A stretch of 64,000 bases of DNA from Komagataeibacter xylinus (GCF_031081985.1 NZ_JARWSK010000003.1:400839-464838); one strand, 5' to 3'; counted from the stretch's first letter, positions 37,583 to 46,198 are shown. The notes: a model not told the origin generated them from the letters alone. Translations and numbers: made by a program.

Positions 37583-38602
37583 TTATTTAGCGCTGTCCCA
37601 CTGGCGCAGGATCTCGGTCCTGACCGTGGCGGGAACCGTAACGTAGTCGAGCTTGTAGGCCGCGGCATCCCCGCTCTTGAGCGCGTAGCCAAAGAACTTG
37701 CGCACGGCGGCACCATGCTCGGCCTTGGCGGTGGGCACCGGCACGAGCACATAGGTGGGCGAGACGATCGGCCACGCGCCAGCGCCCGCCGTGTCGAGCA
37801 GGTCAACGGCGAAGTGGGAGGCATCCTTCCAGTCCGCGGCCTCGGCAGCGCTCTTGAAGCTGTCCATATCAGGGGCGACATAGGCGCCGCTATGGTTCTT
37901 CAGCTTCACGGTCACCATGTGCGCGTTGGCGGCGAAGGCATATTCGACATAGCCGATCGCGCCCTCGGTATTGCGCACGGAGGCGGCAACCCCATCATTG
38001 CCACGCGCGCCAATGCCGCCGGGCCAGGCGATGGAAGCGCCACTACCCTGCCCTTCGCGCCACTCGGGCGAGACACGGGCGAGATAACCGGTGAACACCG
38101 CCGTCGTGCCCGAGCCATCGGCGCGGTGCACGGTGGCGACTGCCGTGTCAGGCAGCTTCACGCCGGGGTTGAGGGCGACGATGCGCTTGTCGTTCCACTG
38201 CTCGATCTCGCCACGATAGATGGCGGCAAGCGTGGGGCCATCAAGCTGGATCTGGTTGGCGGCAATGCCCGGCAGGTTGATGACCGGCACGATGCCGCCC
38301 ATGACCGTGGGGAACTGGAACAGATGGGCGTTTTCCAGCTTCTGCGCATCCATCGGCACGTCGGAGGCGCCAAAATCAACCGTGCCCGCCAGGATCTGGT
38401 TCTGCCCGGCGGAGGAGCCGACCGTCTGGTAATTCAGGTTGACGCCAGCAGCACTGCGCGCATCCGCCCCCCAGGCGCCATAGATGGGCGCGGCGAAGCT
38501 GGAACCGGCCCCTGTAATGTCAGCGGCATGGGCCATGACGGGCAGGGCGCTTGCCAGCAGGGCACAGGTAAGCATTCGAGCAGGAAAGGACATAATACTC
38601 AT
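37583..38602 (-). CDS. pstS: Phosphate ABC transporter substrate-binding protein PstS
   Basis: A periplasmic phosphate-binding protein, 339 residues with a Sec signal (MLTCALLASALPVMAHA). Phosphate-contacting segments are typical: GAGSSFAAPIYGAW, TVGSSAGQNQIL, VDFGASDVPMD, and ADGSGTTAVFTGYL with the SGTT loop. No pstCAB or phoU follows, so the rest of the transporter must be elsewhere. The ATG at 38602 has GGAG three bases upstream; ATG 38614 is the alternative. A three-repeat Pho-box site precedes it and a strong terminator follows. Confidence 0.94.
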   Translation of the reverse strand: MSIMSFPARMLTCALLASALPVMAHAADITGAGSSFAAPIYGAWGADARSAAGVNLNYQTVGSSAGQNQILAGTVDFGASDVPMDAQKLENAHLFQFPTVMGGIVPVINLPGIAANQIQLDGPTLAAIYRGEIEQWNDKRIVALNPGVKLPDTAVATVHRADGSGTTAVFTGYLARVSPEWREGQGSGASIAWPGGIGARGNDGVAASVRNTEGAIGYVEYAFAANAHMVTVKLKNHSGAYVAPDMDSFKSAAEAADWKDASHFAVDLLDTAGAGAWPIVSPTYVLVPVPTAKAEHGAAVRKFFGYALKSGDAAAYKLDYVTVPATVRTEILRQWDSAK

Positions 38603-38690
38603 GTTCTCCGACATGAAGAATACAGACGCGTCTGGCCTTGCAGCCGACAGGCCGGAGAATAAAAAATTAACATCCGTAATGAAAATGATA

Positions 38691-38723
38691 TGTCCATGAC
38701 AGTTTTATGAAGGAAATATGAAC
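38691..38723 (-). promoter_or_regulatory. Pho-box-like repeats upstream of pstS
   Basis: Read on the minus strand, three contiguous 11-base units: GTTCATATTTC (38713-38723), CTTCATAAAAC (38702-38712) and TGTCATGGACA (38691-38701). The two core units together read close to the PhoB consensus CTGTCATAAAWCTGTCAY. The arrangement matches the site upstream of the porin gene. Confidence 0.8.
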
Positions 38724-38747
38724 CCCCAATACCTGCCATAACTCCCG

Positions 38748-40190
38748 TCAGGCGCGGCTGTACGCATCCTCAAGCCGCACGATATCATCCTCGCCCAGAT
38801 ACGGGCCGGACTGCACCTCGATCAGGGTGAGCGGAATGCGACCGGGGTTCCTGAGCCGGTGCGTGGCGCCCAGCGGCAGGTACACGCTCTCGTTCTCGCG
38901 CACCAGAATCTCCTCGTCGTTGCGCGTGACCTCCGCCGTGCCTTCCACCACCACCCAGTGCTCGGCGCGGTGATAATGTTTCTGCAGCGACAGCATCTGC
39001 CCCGGCTCCACCACAATCCGCTTGACCTGGAAGCGGGTGCCCATGATCAGCGTTTCATAAAAGCCCCAGGGGCGGTAGCGGCGGCGATGGGCGCTGGCCT
39101 CGGGGCGGTTGGCCTTCTTGAGCCGGGTCACGATGGTTTTCACATCCTGCGCATGCTGGCGGTGGGTGACCAGCACCGCATCCTCATTGACCACCACAAG
39201 CAGGTCTTCCACCCCGCTCACCGCGGTCAGCACGCCATCGGTGCGCACGTAGCTGTTGGTGGTGTTATTGAGCACCACATCGCCACTGACCACGTTGCCC
39301 GCGTCATCCTGCGGGCCGAGTTCCCACAGCGCATCCCAGCTACCCACGTCCGACCAGCCGAAATCACCGGGGATGACGGTCATGAGGTCGGTGCGCTCGG
39401 CCACGGCGTAATCGATCGAGATGTCAGGCGAGGCCGCGAAGGCGGTGGGGTCCAGCCGCTCAAAATCGATGTCGGAGCGCCGCTCGCGCACGGCCTCGCG
39501 CACGGCGTCGAGAATGGCAGGCTCGAATTTTTCCATCTCCTGCAACAGGGTCCGGGCCGTGAACACGAACATGCCCGAATTCCACAAAAAGCGCCCTGAG
39601 CCGAACATGCGCTCCGCATTGGCCGCATCAGGCTTTTCAACAAACCGCTCGACCGCGAAGGCCCCTTCATACCCCGCGAGCGGCGCGCCCTTTTCAATAT
39701 AGCCATAGCCGGTCTCGGCGCGCGTAGGAGTCATGCCGAAGGTCACGATCCGCCCGGCGCGCGCCACCCGTGCCGCCAGCGCGAGTGCCGGGGCAACGTT
39801 CTGCGGCTTCTGCATCGCGGCATCGGCGGCCATGATCCACAGCACCGCATCGGGGTCGGTCTCGGCCGCGAGGACGGCTGCGGCGGCAATGGCGGGGGCG
39901 GAATTGCGCCCCACCGGCTCAAGCAGGATGCGCGGCGCGGTTATGCCCACCTCGCGCAACTGTTCGGCCATGATGAAGCGGTGCTCGTTGTTGCACACCA
40001 CGATGGGCGTGCTGAAACCCGGCCCGTGGCTGCGCAGCGCGGTTTCCTGCACCATGGTGCGCTGCGAGACCAGCGGCCAGAACTGCTTGGGGTAGGCACT
40101 GCGCGAGACAGGCCACAACCGGCTGCCACTCCCGCCTGACAGGATGACCGGAACCACGGACGAGGCAGGACGCGGGAGGGAGGCGGTCAT
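38748..40190 (-). CDS. Mannose-1-phosphate guanylyltransferase / mannose-6-phosphate isomerase
   Basis: A bifunctional type II PMI-GMP enzyme (ManC/AlgA/XanB type), 480 residues, making GDP-mannose. The N-terminal nucleotidyltransferase carries LSGGSGSRLWPVSRS and the mannose-1-phosphate site FVEKPDAANAE; the C-terminal cupin isomerase carries GQMLSLQKHYHRAEHWVVVE with metal histidines. A near-consensus AGGAG lies before the ATG at 40190. GDP-mannose feeds mannose-containing exopolysaccharide and LPS, in keeping with the glycosyltransferase genes near by. Confidence 0.95.
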   Translation of the reverse strand: MTASLPRPASSVVPVILSGGSGSRLWPVSRSAYPKQFWPLVSQRTMVQETALRSHGPGFSTPIVVCNNEHRFIMAEQLREVGITAPRILLEPVGRNSAPAIAAAAVLAAETDPDAVLWIMAADAAMQKPQNVAPALALAARVARAGRIVTFGMTPTRAETGYGYIEKGAPLAGYEGAFAVERFVEKPDAANAERMFGSGRFLWNSGMFVFTARTLLQEMEKFEPAILDAVREAVRERRSDIDFERLDPTAFAASPDISIDYAVAERTDLMTVIPGDFGWSDVGSWDALWELGPQDDAGNVVSGDVVLNNTTNSYVRTDGVLTAVSGVEDLLVVVNEDAVLVTHRQHAQDVKTIVTRLKKANRPEASAHRRRYRPWGFYETLIMGTRFQVKRIVVEPGQMLSLQKHYHRAEHWVVVEGTAEVTRNDEEILVRENESVYLPLGATHRLRNPGRIPLTLIEVQSGPYLGEDDIVRLEDAYSRA

Positions 40191-40247
40191 GGAGTCTCCT
40201 GAAACGAAACGGGACGCAAGATATTTGTAAAGCGTTTAAAAATGAAA

Positions 40248-40330
40248 GTAGTTCTCGAATGCGCCTTTTTTCGGGAAACGTCGAAGATCACGGCCTTTTT
40301 GCACAAGGCCGCCCCCCGGGATTTTGGTCA
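40248..40330. repeat. Degenerate copy of the palindromic repeat
   Basis: The sequence GAATGCGCCTTTTTTCGGG and then GGCCTTTTTGCACAAGGCCGCCCCCCGGGATTTTGG resembles the core hairpin GCCGCCTTTTTGCAAAAAGGCGGCACCC, with many mismatches. It lies between two genes on the minus strand. An eroded copy is the simplest reading. Confidence 0.45.
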
Positions 40331-40353
40331 GCGCCCTGCTTCAAAGCTGGCGC

Positions 40354-41022
40354 CTAGTGAATTTTCTGGGCATCGGCGCGCAGCACGTCAAGCGAGGTGC
40401 GCAACTGCATCTCCTTCTCGAAAGCGCTCATCTGCTCGCGCCGGTCGGCAAACAGGATGGCGTCGATACGCAGGACCAGCTTGCGCAGCCGCCAGAACTG
40501 CTCGGCATCGACAATCAGCGTACGGGACATGTCTTCCAGCGCGCCGACCTGGATGTATTTGCTGTTGTGGAGTGGGTCATCATGCAGCTCCTCCACGAAA
40601 ATGGGCACGAAGCACAGCGCCACCGAACAGGGCGAGGGCGTGAAGGGACGGGTCTCGTGGCCGTCATACACCTTGGCGCGGCTGACATCGAACTTGGCAT
40701 ATTCCTTCAGCAGCCACGCCATCTGGGTGGGCGGGGCGATGCGGGCGAAATCCGCGCGGGTGAAGTCGAGGAAGACCTTGCGGTCCCTGATGATGATCTG
40801 GTCATCAAGGGCAAGCTGCCGGGCAAAGGCCGCTTCCTCCTGCGAATGCTTGATCAGGATATTATGCTGGGAAAAATTCGTTTCGCTGCGCGCGCTCCAG
40901 TTCAGGTAAAGCGCGAATGCCGCGCCCAGGCACAGCAGCACCGGCACGCTCATGCACGCCCACCAGTGCCGCCGCGCAAAGGCCCGCAGGCCCTTATCTT
41001 CATCCATCCGGGCCGGATACAT
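40354..41022 (-). CDS. Single-pass membrane protein of unknown function
   Basis: A 222-residue protein with a short cytosolic head (MYPARMDEDKGLRAFARRH), one membrane helix (ACMSVPVLLCLGAAFALYL, about residues 23-43) and a periplasmic domain of about 175 residues with no recognised family. The domain is charged and ends in a helical stretch rich in Arg and Glu. The start at 41022 is chosen for a GGGAG nine bases upstream; the frame opens at 41076. It could belong to polysaccharide export or envelope machinery, from location only. Confidence 0.65.
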   Translation of the reverse strand: MYPARMDEDKGLRAFARRHWWACMSVPVLLCLGAAFALYLNWSARSETNFSQHNILIKHSQEEAAFARQLALDDQIIIRDRKVFLDFTRADFARIAPPTQMAWLLKEYAKFDVSRAKVYDGHETRPFTPSPCSVALCFVPIFVEELHDDPLHNSKYIQVGALEDMSRTLIVDAEQFWRLRKLVLRIDAILFADRREQMSAFEKEMQLRTSLDVLRADAQKIH

Positions 41023-41404
41023 GCACCCGATCTCCCTTTCTGCGCCCCAAGGCTGGGCCCGCTTTTTCGGGGTCATGATAGCAGACGGGCGGCAAAGCTG
41101 TCATGTCGCGGGCATGCACGGGGCCACCACCTGCCCTCCGCCCCTGCCCTTTCTGGCCGCCTGTTACTTCATATGCATCATGATTGATAATAACGGATAA
41201 ATGCTGCCCGATTCCGATGCCGGACCACAGCAGCACGACCCGCCTGACCGGGCTTTTATGACTGCACGGTACAGGATACGGCCTGCAACCCGCACCCCAG
41301 CACCAAAAACCGCGCCTGCAATAATCAATTCTTAAGGGATGTGCCCTAGCAGGAAGGATGTGCCCCGGCACGCCCCATGATGCCCCCAGCCAAGGTAAGA
41401 GCCA
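41023..41404. other. Divergent intergenic region
   Basis: About 380 bases between the divergent membrane-protein and glycosyltransferase-type genes. It includes a short AT-rich segment near 41170-41205 that could hold a promoter. No gene, repeat copy or RNA motif was recognised. Confidence 0.4.
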
Positions 41405-42973
41405 TTGTCCGCGGACCTGCTCCTGACACTGACACCGACGGAACAACAGGACCTCCAGCAGATCAGGGAGTCCGGCCAGTTCGACGCCGCTTTCTATCTC
41501 GCCACCTATCCGGATGTAGCCGGGTCGGAACTCGATCCCCTGCTGCATTACGTCAAATATGGCTACCGTGAAGGGCGGCAGCCCAACCGCAACTTCCGGC
41601 CCGATGCCTATCTGAGCCAGCACCCCGATGCCGGTGCCCGCAACCGCAATCCCTTCATCCACTTCCTGCATACCCATGCAGGCTGCCACATAGCCCATCA
41701 GGGCCTGCTCACGCGCTTCCACCTCGAGGATCTGAGCATTGGCGTGCGCACGCTCGAGCAACTGCCGTTTTTTGAACCCGGCGCCTATCACGACAGCAAC
41801 CGCGACCTCGACCGCGACATGACGGACATGGCCGAGCATGCCCTGCTGTATGGCGTACCCGAAGGGCGGCGCATCTTCAGCCCGCTGCGCGTATCGGAAA
41901 CGCTGGGCGCGCTGTGTGCGGCAAAGGGGCTGGATGATGCGGATTACCTCACCCCCGGCGGCCCGGTGCCCGAGAGCATCGGCGTCTATTCCAATTCAGC
42001 GGGGAATGTCTTCATTCATGAAATCGCAGCCGACCTGCACCGCAGCCTGAGCGAGGCCGGGCTGGACTGCCGCCTGCTTGATGAGACCGCCAGCATCGAT
42101 GACCGGCCCGCGCTGTGCATTTTCGTCGCCCCGCATGAGTTCTTTCACCTTGGCCGGGGGCGGGACTGGGCCACGGGCGCCATCATCCGCGATGCCATCA
42201 TGTTCAATACCGAACAGCCCCAGACCCTGTGGTTCGAGCGTGGCCTGCCCTTCATGCTCATGGCCGCGGGCGTGATCGATATCTGCCACCAGATGGCCGA
42301 GAGCTTCCGGCAGGCCGGGCTGCCCGCCATCCATTTCACGCCCACGATCAGCACCGCGCGGGATTACCTGCACAAGGACGACATGCAGCACCCCATGGTG
42401 CGCATCCTGCCGCCCGCGTGCCGCAAGCGCCCCGACCCCACGACGCCTTTTGCCGATCGCGGGCTGGATATCAGCTTTTTTGGCGGCCTTTCCGCCCACC
42501 GCGAAAAGTTCTTTGCCCGCAATGCCGGTTTCTTCGCGCAGTACCGCACCTATTTCTACTACCGCAAGTTCACCACACCCATCGATACCAGCCCGCGTGA
42601 CCGGCCGCTCTCGCGCCTGGCCGCCCATGTGGCGGGGCACTCGCGCATTGCACTGAACATCCACCGCGATGATTACGGTTTTTTTGAATGGCACCGCATC
42701 GTCAAGGGCGCCATGGCCAATGGCGCGGTGGTGGTGTCCGAGCCGTGCCTGCCGCATCCGGTGTTCCGGGCGGGCGAGCACTTCCTTGAGGAAACCGGCC
42801 GCCATATCCCCAACCTGATCGAGTGGCTCACCCACACGCCCGAAGGACAGGCCAAAGCCGAGGCCATCCGCCAAAACGCCCTGAAACTGATCGGCACGCC
42901 ATCGGGCAACCGGGCGTGCTGCACGCGCATCCGCGACTTTATCGCCCATGTATGGAGCACACCGGAAGAATGA
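41405..42973 (+). CDS. Glycosyltransferase-like protein with N-terminal YPDV/GYREGR repeats
   Basis: A 522-residue protein. Its first 100 residues carry tandem degenerate repeats: FDAAFYLATYPDVAG then PLLHYVKYGYREGRQPN, followed by FRPDAYLSQHPDAG and PFIHFLHTHA, and a third weaker unit (FFEPGAYHDSNRDL, then LLYGVPEGRRIF). These are found at the ends of many envelope glycosyltransferases. The rest looks like a GT-B-type domain (SIGVYSNSAGNVFIHEIA, DISFFGGLSAHREKFF, MANGAVVVSEPCLPHPVF). The proposed start is TTG 41405, with AAGGTAAGAG just upstream. Its stop overlaps the next gene (ATGA), so they are coupled. Confidence 0.72.
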   Translation: MSADLLLTLTPTEQQDLQQIRESGQFDAAFYLATYPDVAGSELDPLLHYVKYGYREGRQPNRNFRPDAYLSQHPDAGARNRNPFIHFLHTHAGCHIAHQGLLTRFHLEDLSIGVRTLEQLPFFEPGAYHDSNRDLDRDMTDMAEHALLYGVPEGRRIFSPLRVSETLGALCAAKGLDDADYLTPGGPVPESIGVYSNSAGNVFIHEIAADLHRSLSEAGLDCRLLDETASIDDRPALCIFVAPHEFFHLGRGRDWATGAIIRDAIMFNTEQPQTLWFERGLPFMLMAAGVIDICHQMAESFRQAGLPAIHFTPTISTARDYLHKDDMQHPMVRILPPACRKRPDPTTPFADRGLDISFFGGLSAHREKFFARNAGFFAQYRTYFYYRKFTTPIDTSPRDRPLSRLAAHVAGHSRIALNIHRDDYGFFEWHRIVKGAMANGAVVVSEPCLPHPVFRAGEHFLEETGRHIPNLIEWLTHTPEGQAKAEAIRQNALKLIGTPSGNRACCTRIRDFIAHVWSTPEE

Positions 42974-43773
42974 GCATCGCTGCCCCCTGGATGGCGGCCG
43001 ACCAGACCGCCTTCGCCTTCAGGCACCGCCGCAGGAAGCCTGCCGATCTGGTCAGCCTGTGCGTCACCAATTTCCATTATGGCCGCTACATCATCGAAGC
43101 CCTTGATTCCCTCGCGGCCCAGACCCACCCGGACCTTGAACTGGTGGTGGTGGATGACTGCTCGACCACGGATGATTCGGTCGCGCTGATCACCGCATGG
43201 ATGGAGGCAAACCACGCGCGTTTCTGGCGCTGCACGCTGGTGGTGCATACGCGCAACCTTGGCCCGTCAGCCGCGCGCAACACCGCCTTTCGCCACGCGG
43301 GCGGGGCGTTCGTGTTTGTCATGGATGCGGATAACATGATCTACCCCCGCGCCATTGCCCGCCTGCACGAGGCGGCGGTGGATGGCGGGTTTGACGCCAC
43401 GTACTGCCAGCTTGAATATTTTGGCAAGGAACAGCGCATTGGTTCGGCTGACATATGGGACCCCGCCCAGATCGTGCGCGAGAACTACGTGGACGTGATG
43501 GCCCTGCTGCGCCGTGAGGCGTGGGTGGCGGTGGATGGCTACAGCCATATTGACGAAGGCTGGGAAGACTACGATTTCTGGCTGAAATTCATCGACCGCG
43601 ATTTCCAGGCCGCCTACGTGCCCGAGATCCTGTGCCGCTACCGCGTGCATGGCAATTCGCGCACCACCAACGAGGCCTGGGTCGCGCATGAAAGCCTGCG
43701 CGCCATCATGGCCTTTCGCCACCCCGGGCTGAGCGCGCGCTATCGCCCCACGCCTGCCGTGACAAAACCCTGA
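42970..43773 (+). CDS. Glycosyltransferase family 2
   Basis: A 267-residue GT-A enzyme. Motifs: LVSLCVTNFHYGRYIIEALDS, VVVDDCSTTDDS (nucleotide Asp), FVFVMDADNMIYP (DxD-type metal site) and WEDYDFWLKF (catalytic-base ED). No membrane helix. The ATG overlaps the stop of the upstream gene. It probably adds a sugar during surface-glycan assembly. Confidence 0.9.
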   Translation: MSIAAPWMAADQTAFAFRHRRRKPADLVSLCVTNFHYGRYIIEALDSLAAQTHPDLELVVVDDCSTTDDSVALITAWMEANHARFWRCTLVVHTRNLGPSAARNTAFRHAGGAFVFVMDADNMIYPRAIARLHEAAVDGGFDATYCQLEYFGKEQRIGSADIWDPAQIVRENYVDVMALLRREAWVAVDGYSHIDEGWEDYDFWLKFIDRDFQAAYVPEILCRYRVHGNSRTTNEAWVAHESLRAIMAFRHPGLSARYRPTPAVTKP

Positions 43774-43821
43774 GAGAGGCCGCGTATTCCCGCCCACGCC
43801 GTCCTGTGCCTATATGGGACC

Positions 43822-44760
43822 ATGACGCCGCCTGACCACCCGCAAACGCCTGCCGCCCGCCGGATTATCGTAACCGGGTGCGACCATGCCTATTTTGAAC
43901 TGGTGGCCGAACTCATCGCCTCCATCCGCGACCATGCCGACACGGCCATCGCCGTGATCGACTGCGGCATGACGGCAGGGCAGCGCACGGCATTGCAGGC
44001 GCAGGGCGTGCGATTGCTGGCACCCCATATTCCCGATTACGCACCACGCCGCGCACTGGCAAGGCGGCCCAGCCTTGCCATCAACATCAGCAAGCTGTGG
44101 CTTGACCAGATGCTGCCCGATTTTGACCTGATCCTGTGGCTCGATGCCGATACATGGGTGCAGGACGGGCAGGCGCCTGAACGCCTGTTTGCCGCAGCCC
44201 AAAGCGGCACCCTTGCCATCGTGCCCGAAATCGGGGCCAAGCGGGCCGACCTGCTCGGCGTGCGCTGGCTGTGCCCCGGCTGGATGCAGATCCGCTCGTT
44301 TTTGTATAAGAACGCCACCCGCGCCCGGCTGCCGTTTGCCATCCGCAGGCGCATCGGGGCCAAGCCGCTGCTCAATGCGGGCGTGTTCTGCCTGCACCGC
44401 AATGCCTCCATCTGGCCCGTGCTGCGCCGGTGGCAGGCGCTGATCCTGCCCCGCCGCCACATGGCCTTTACGCAGGACCAGCTCTGCATTGCGCTCGCGG
44501 TGTATATCGACGGCCTGCCCGTGACCTTTCTCGATAACAGCCACAACTATATCGGCCCCTGGCTGCTTGATGAGGCCACGGGCACGCTGGCCAACCTGTT
44601 CTTTCCGCATGCGCCGGTGGGCATCGTGCACATGGCCTCGCAAAAGGCCATGCGCAGCGGGCTGGAGAACACCCTCACCATCCCGACCGTGCAGGGCGGC
44701 CAGGCTGCGGTCAATTTGCGCTATGGCGGCATGCGGGCACGCGCAGCCCACGGGGGCTGA
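43822..44760 (+). CDS. Glycosyltransferase, GT8-like
   Basis: A 312-residue protein with an N-terminal Rossmann-like half (RIIVTGCDHAYFELVAELI), a DxD motif in ILWLDADTWVQD, and a later block LNAGVFCLHRNASIW, typical of GT8-type retaining enzymes. HMAFTQDQLCIALA and the terminal VGIVHMASQKAMR also fit. It starts 49 bases after the GT2 gene, making it the third gene of a glycan cluster. Donor and acceptor unknown. Confidence 0.8.
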   Translation: MTPPDHPQTPAARRIIVTGCDHAYFELVAELIASIRDHADTAIAVIDCGMTAGQRTALQAQGVRLLAPHIPDYAPRRALARRPSLAINISKLWLDQMLPDFDLILWLDADTWVQDGQAPERLFAAAQSGTLAIVPEIGAKRADLLGVRWLCPGWMQIRSFLYKNATRARLPFAIRRRIGAKPLLNAGVFCLHRNASIWPVLRRWQALILPRRHMAFTQDQLCIALAVYIDGLPVTFLDNSHNYIGPWLLDEATGTLANLFFPHAPVGIVHMASQKAMRSGLENTLTIPTVQGGQAAVNLRYGGMRARAAHGG

Positions 44761-44762
44761 GC

Positions 44763-44914
44763 GACTGCCTGAAAAGCCAGCCCGGAAAGCATCCGGCAAT
44801 CATAAGAACGTTTTTGGTGAAGCTTTTTTTTCAGAAAACTTCGAGGAATGCCGCCTTTTTGCAAAAAGGCGGCACCCAGAAACTTTTATCGATGCTTTGT
44901 TATCAAACAGTCTC
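44763..44914. repeat. Palindromic repeat, extended copy E
   Basis: A 152-base copy between convergent genes. The ends GACTGCCTGAAAAG and TCAAACAGTCTC are an imperfect terminal inverted repeat. The core includes CGTTTTTGGTGAAGC, the hairpin GCCGCCTTTTTGCAAAAAGGCGGC and CACCCAGAAACTTTT. The last codons of the convergent small gene (GAG ACT GTT TGA) lie inside the terminal repeat, so the element supplies that gene's stop codon. Confidence 0.8.
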
Positions 44915-45166
44915 CGCGCCTTTGGCCTGCTTTTCGGCACGGGCGGCCTGACAGCGTTCGGCGGCCTTGCGCAACTGCTCGGCCAAGTTGAGAGCCAGTT
45001 CAGGCGGCAGCACGGTCACCACGCGCCTGTCACCCTTGGGCATGTGCTCGGGCGCTGTCGCCATGAACAGGTCCATCACCACGATGGAATCCTGCACGGC
45101 CTCCGCCCCGCAGCTTACGGTGGGGTAGACAACGGCCCGACCGGCGGCGTCGCGTTCCTCTTTCAT
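44903..45166 (-). CDS. Small protein of unknown function
   Basis: An 87-residue protein (MKEERDAAGRAVVYPTVSCG at the start) with an alpha-rich end (LALNLAEQLRKAAERC) that looks like an amphipathic helix. AAGGAGAA lies six bases before the ATG at 45166, the reason for choosing it over the frame start at 45193. It is the last of three small minus-strand genes. The central QDSIVVMDLFMATAPEHMP shares an IVVMDL stretch with the first gene of the cluster. Confidence 0.65.
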   Translation of the reverse strand: MKEERDAAGRAVVYPTVSCGAEAVQDSIVVMDLFMATAPEHMPKGDRRVVTVLPPELALNLAEQLRKAAERCQAARAEKQAKGAETV

Positions 45167-45193
45167 GGCGGGTTCTCCTTCGGGCGGGCGCAT

Positions 45194-45346
45194 TCAGCGC
45201 GTGGCGGGGCGTGACGCATCACGCCGCAGTTGCAGGTTAAGGTCCTGTATGGTCTTGCGGGCCTGTGCAAGTTCTTCACGCAGGCGGCTGAGTTCCGCCT
45301 TCAGCGCCACGATTTCTGCCCGCAGGGCAGGAGGATGATCGGCCAT
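45194..45346 (-). CDS. 50-residue coiled-coil protein
   Basis: A short gene between its two small neighbours: MADHPPALRAEIVALKAEL onward, ending in RDASRPATR. Residues 8-42 show a heptad pattern of Leu/Ile with Glu/Arg (ELSRLREELAQARKTIQDL), so a coiled coil is likely. A good AAGGAAGG lies eight bases before the ATG. It starts 22 bases after the upstream gene's stop and ends 28 bases before the downstream start, consistent with a three-gene operon. Function unknown. Confidence 0.65.
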   Translation of the reverse strand: MADHPPALRAEIVALKAELSRLREELAQARKTIQDLNLQLRRDASRPATR

Positions 45347-45367
45347 GTGCAACACCTTCCTTGCAAA

Positions 45368-45652
45368 TCAGGTTTTGGGGGCGGGCGACGCAAAACGGGC
45401 GCGCACCTGCTCGAACAGGGCGCGCGCGGCCATGTCCTTCGTATCGGTATGTTCGATATGGTGGCGCATGCGGGCGGCGATTTCATCACCATGCAGCACC
45501 TTTGCCTCGACGAGCATCTGCATGAGGTCCATGACAACGATCTGCTGGGCCGCGATCATCTTGACCACGGGCATGACCTTGGCCTGCGCCGCATCGCCCG
45601 CCGCCTGGGCCAGCGCCTTGCGCAGGTGGTCTGTTTCAGCCTGATCGTTCAT
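45368..45652 (-). CDS. Small helical protein of unknown function
   Basis: A 94-residue protein predicted to be nearly all alpha-helix: HLRKALAQAAGDAAQAKVMP, then AAQQIVVMDLMQMLVEAKVL. No domain recognised. GGAG lies seven bases before the ATG at 45652. It is the first gene of the three-gene set and is divergent from arfB. A shared (I)VVMDL(M/F) motif with the third gene suggests distant relatedness or a common partner. Confidence 0.65.
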   Translation of the reverse strand: MNDQAETDHLRKALAQAAGDAAQAKVMPVVKMIAAQQIVVMDLMQMLVEAKVLHGDEIAARMRHHIEHTDTKDMAARALFEQVRARFASPAPKT

Positions 45653-45785
45653 GATTGTGCTCCTCCGCTCTTGTCATCACGCGGCAGGCATGGTGATAGC
45701 AAACAGCCCGTGCAGCAATGCCGCCCACGCAGGGCGGCCCATAGGCGGATGCCACATCTCCCGCCCTTCAGGACCGTAAACCGCC

Positions 45786-46193
45786 ATGCCGCCCCCCACC
45801 ATCCCCGATGATGAATTACATGTGACCTACATCCTGGCCTCGGGGCCGGGCGGGCAGAACGTCAATAAGGTGGCAACAGCGGCGCAGTTGCGTTTCGATG
45901 CACGCAATTCTCCCTCGCTGTCCGCCCGCATCAAGAGCAGGCTGGTAACGGTTGCGGGCAGCCGCATGACGGCAGATGGCGTGATCGTGCTGACCGCGCG
46001 GCGCTTTCGCAGCCAGATCCGCAACCGCGAGGATGCCGTGGCCCGCCTGCATGAGATGATTGCCGAGGCCAGCCATGTGCAGGCCTACCGCGTGCCCACC
46101 CGCCCCTCGCGCACGCAGCGCCGCAAGCGGGTGGACAACAAGAAGCACCGCAGCCGCATCAAGCAGGGCCGCAGCGGCAACCATCTGGACTGA
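45786..46193 (+). CDS. arfB: Alternative ribosome-rescue factor / peptidyl-tRNA hydrolase ArfB
   Basis: Rescues stalled ribosomes by hydrolysing peptidyl-tRNA. The 135-residue protein has the release-factor GGQ motif (ASGPGGQNVNKV, residues 18-29) and the basic C-terminal tail rich in Arg/Lys (RRKRVDNKKHRSRIKQGR) that enters the mRNA channel. There is no codon-recognition domain, as expected for ArfB and not RF1/RF2. It ends five bases before a palindromic repeat. Confidence 0.93.
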   Translation: MPPPTIPDDELHVTYILASGPGGQNVNKVATAAQLRFDARNSPSLSARIKSRLVTVAGSRMTADGVIVLTARRFRSQIRNREDAVARLHEMIAEASHVQAYRVPTRPSRTQRRKRVDNKKHRSRIKQGRSGNHLD

Positions 46194-46198
46194 GGACA

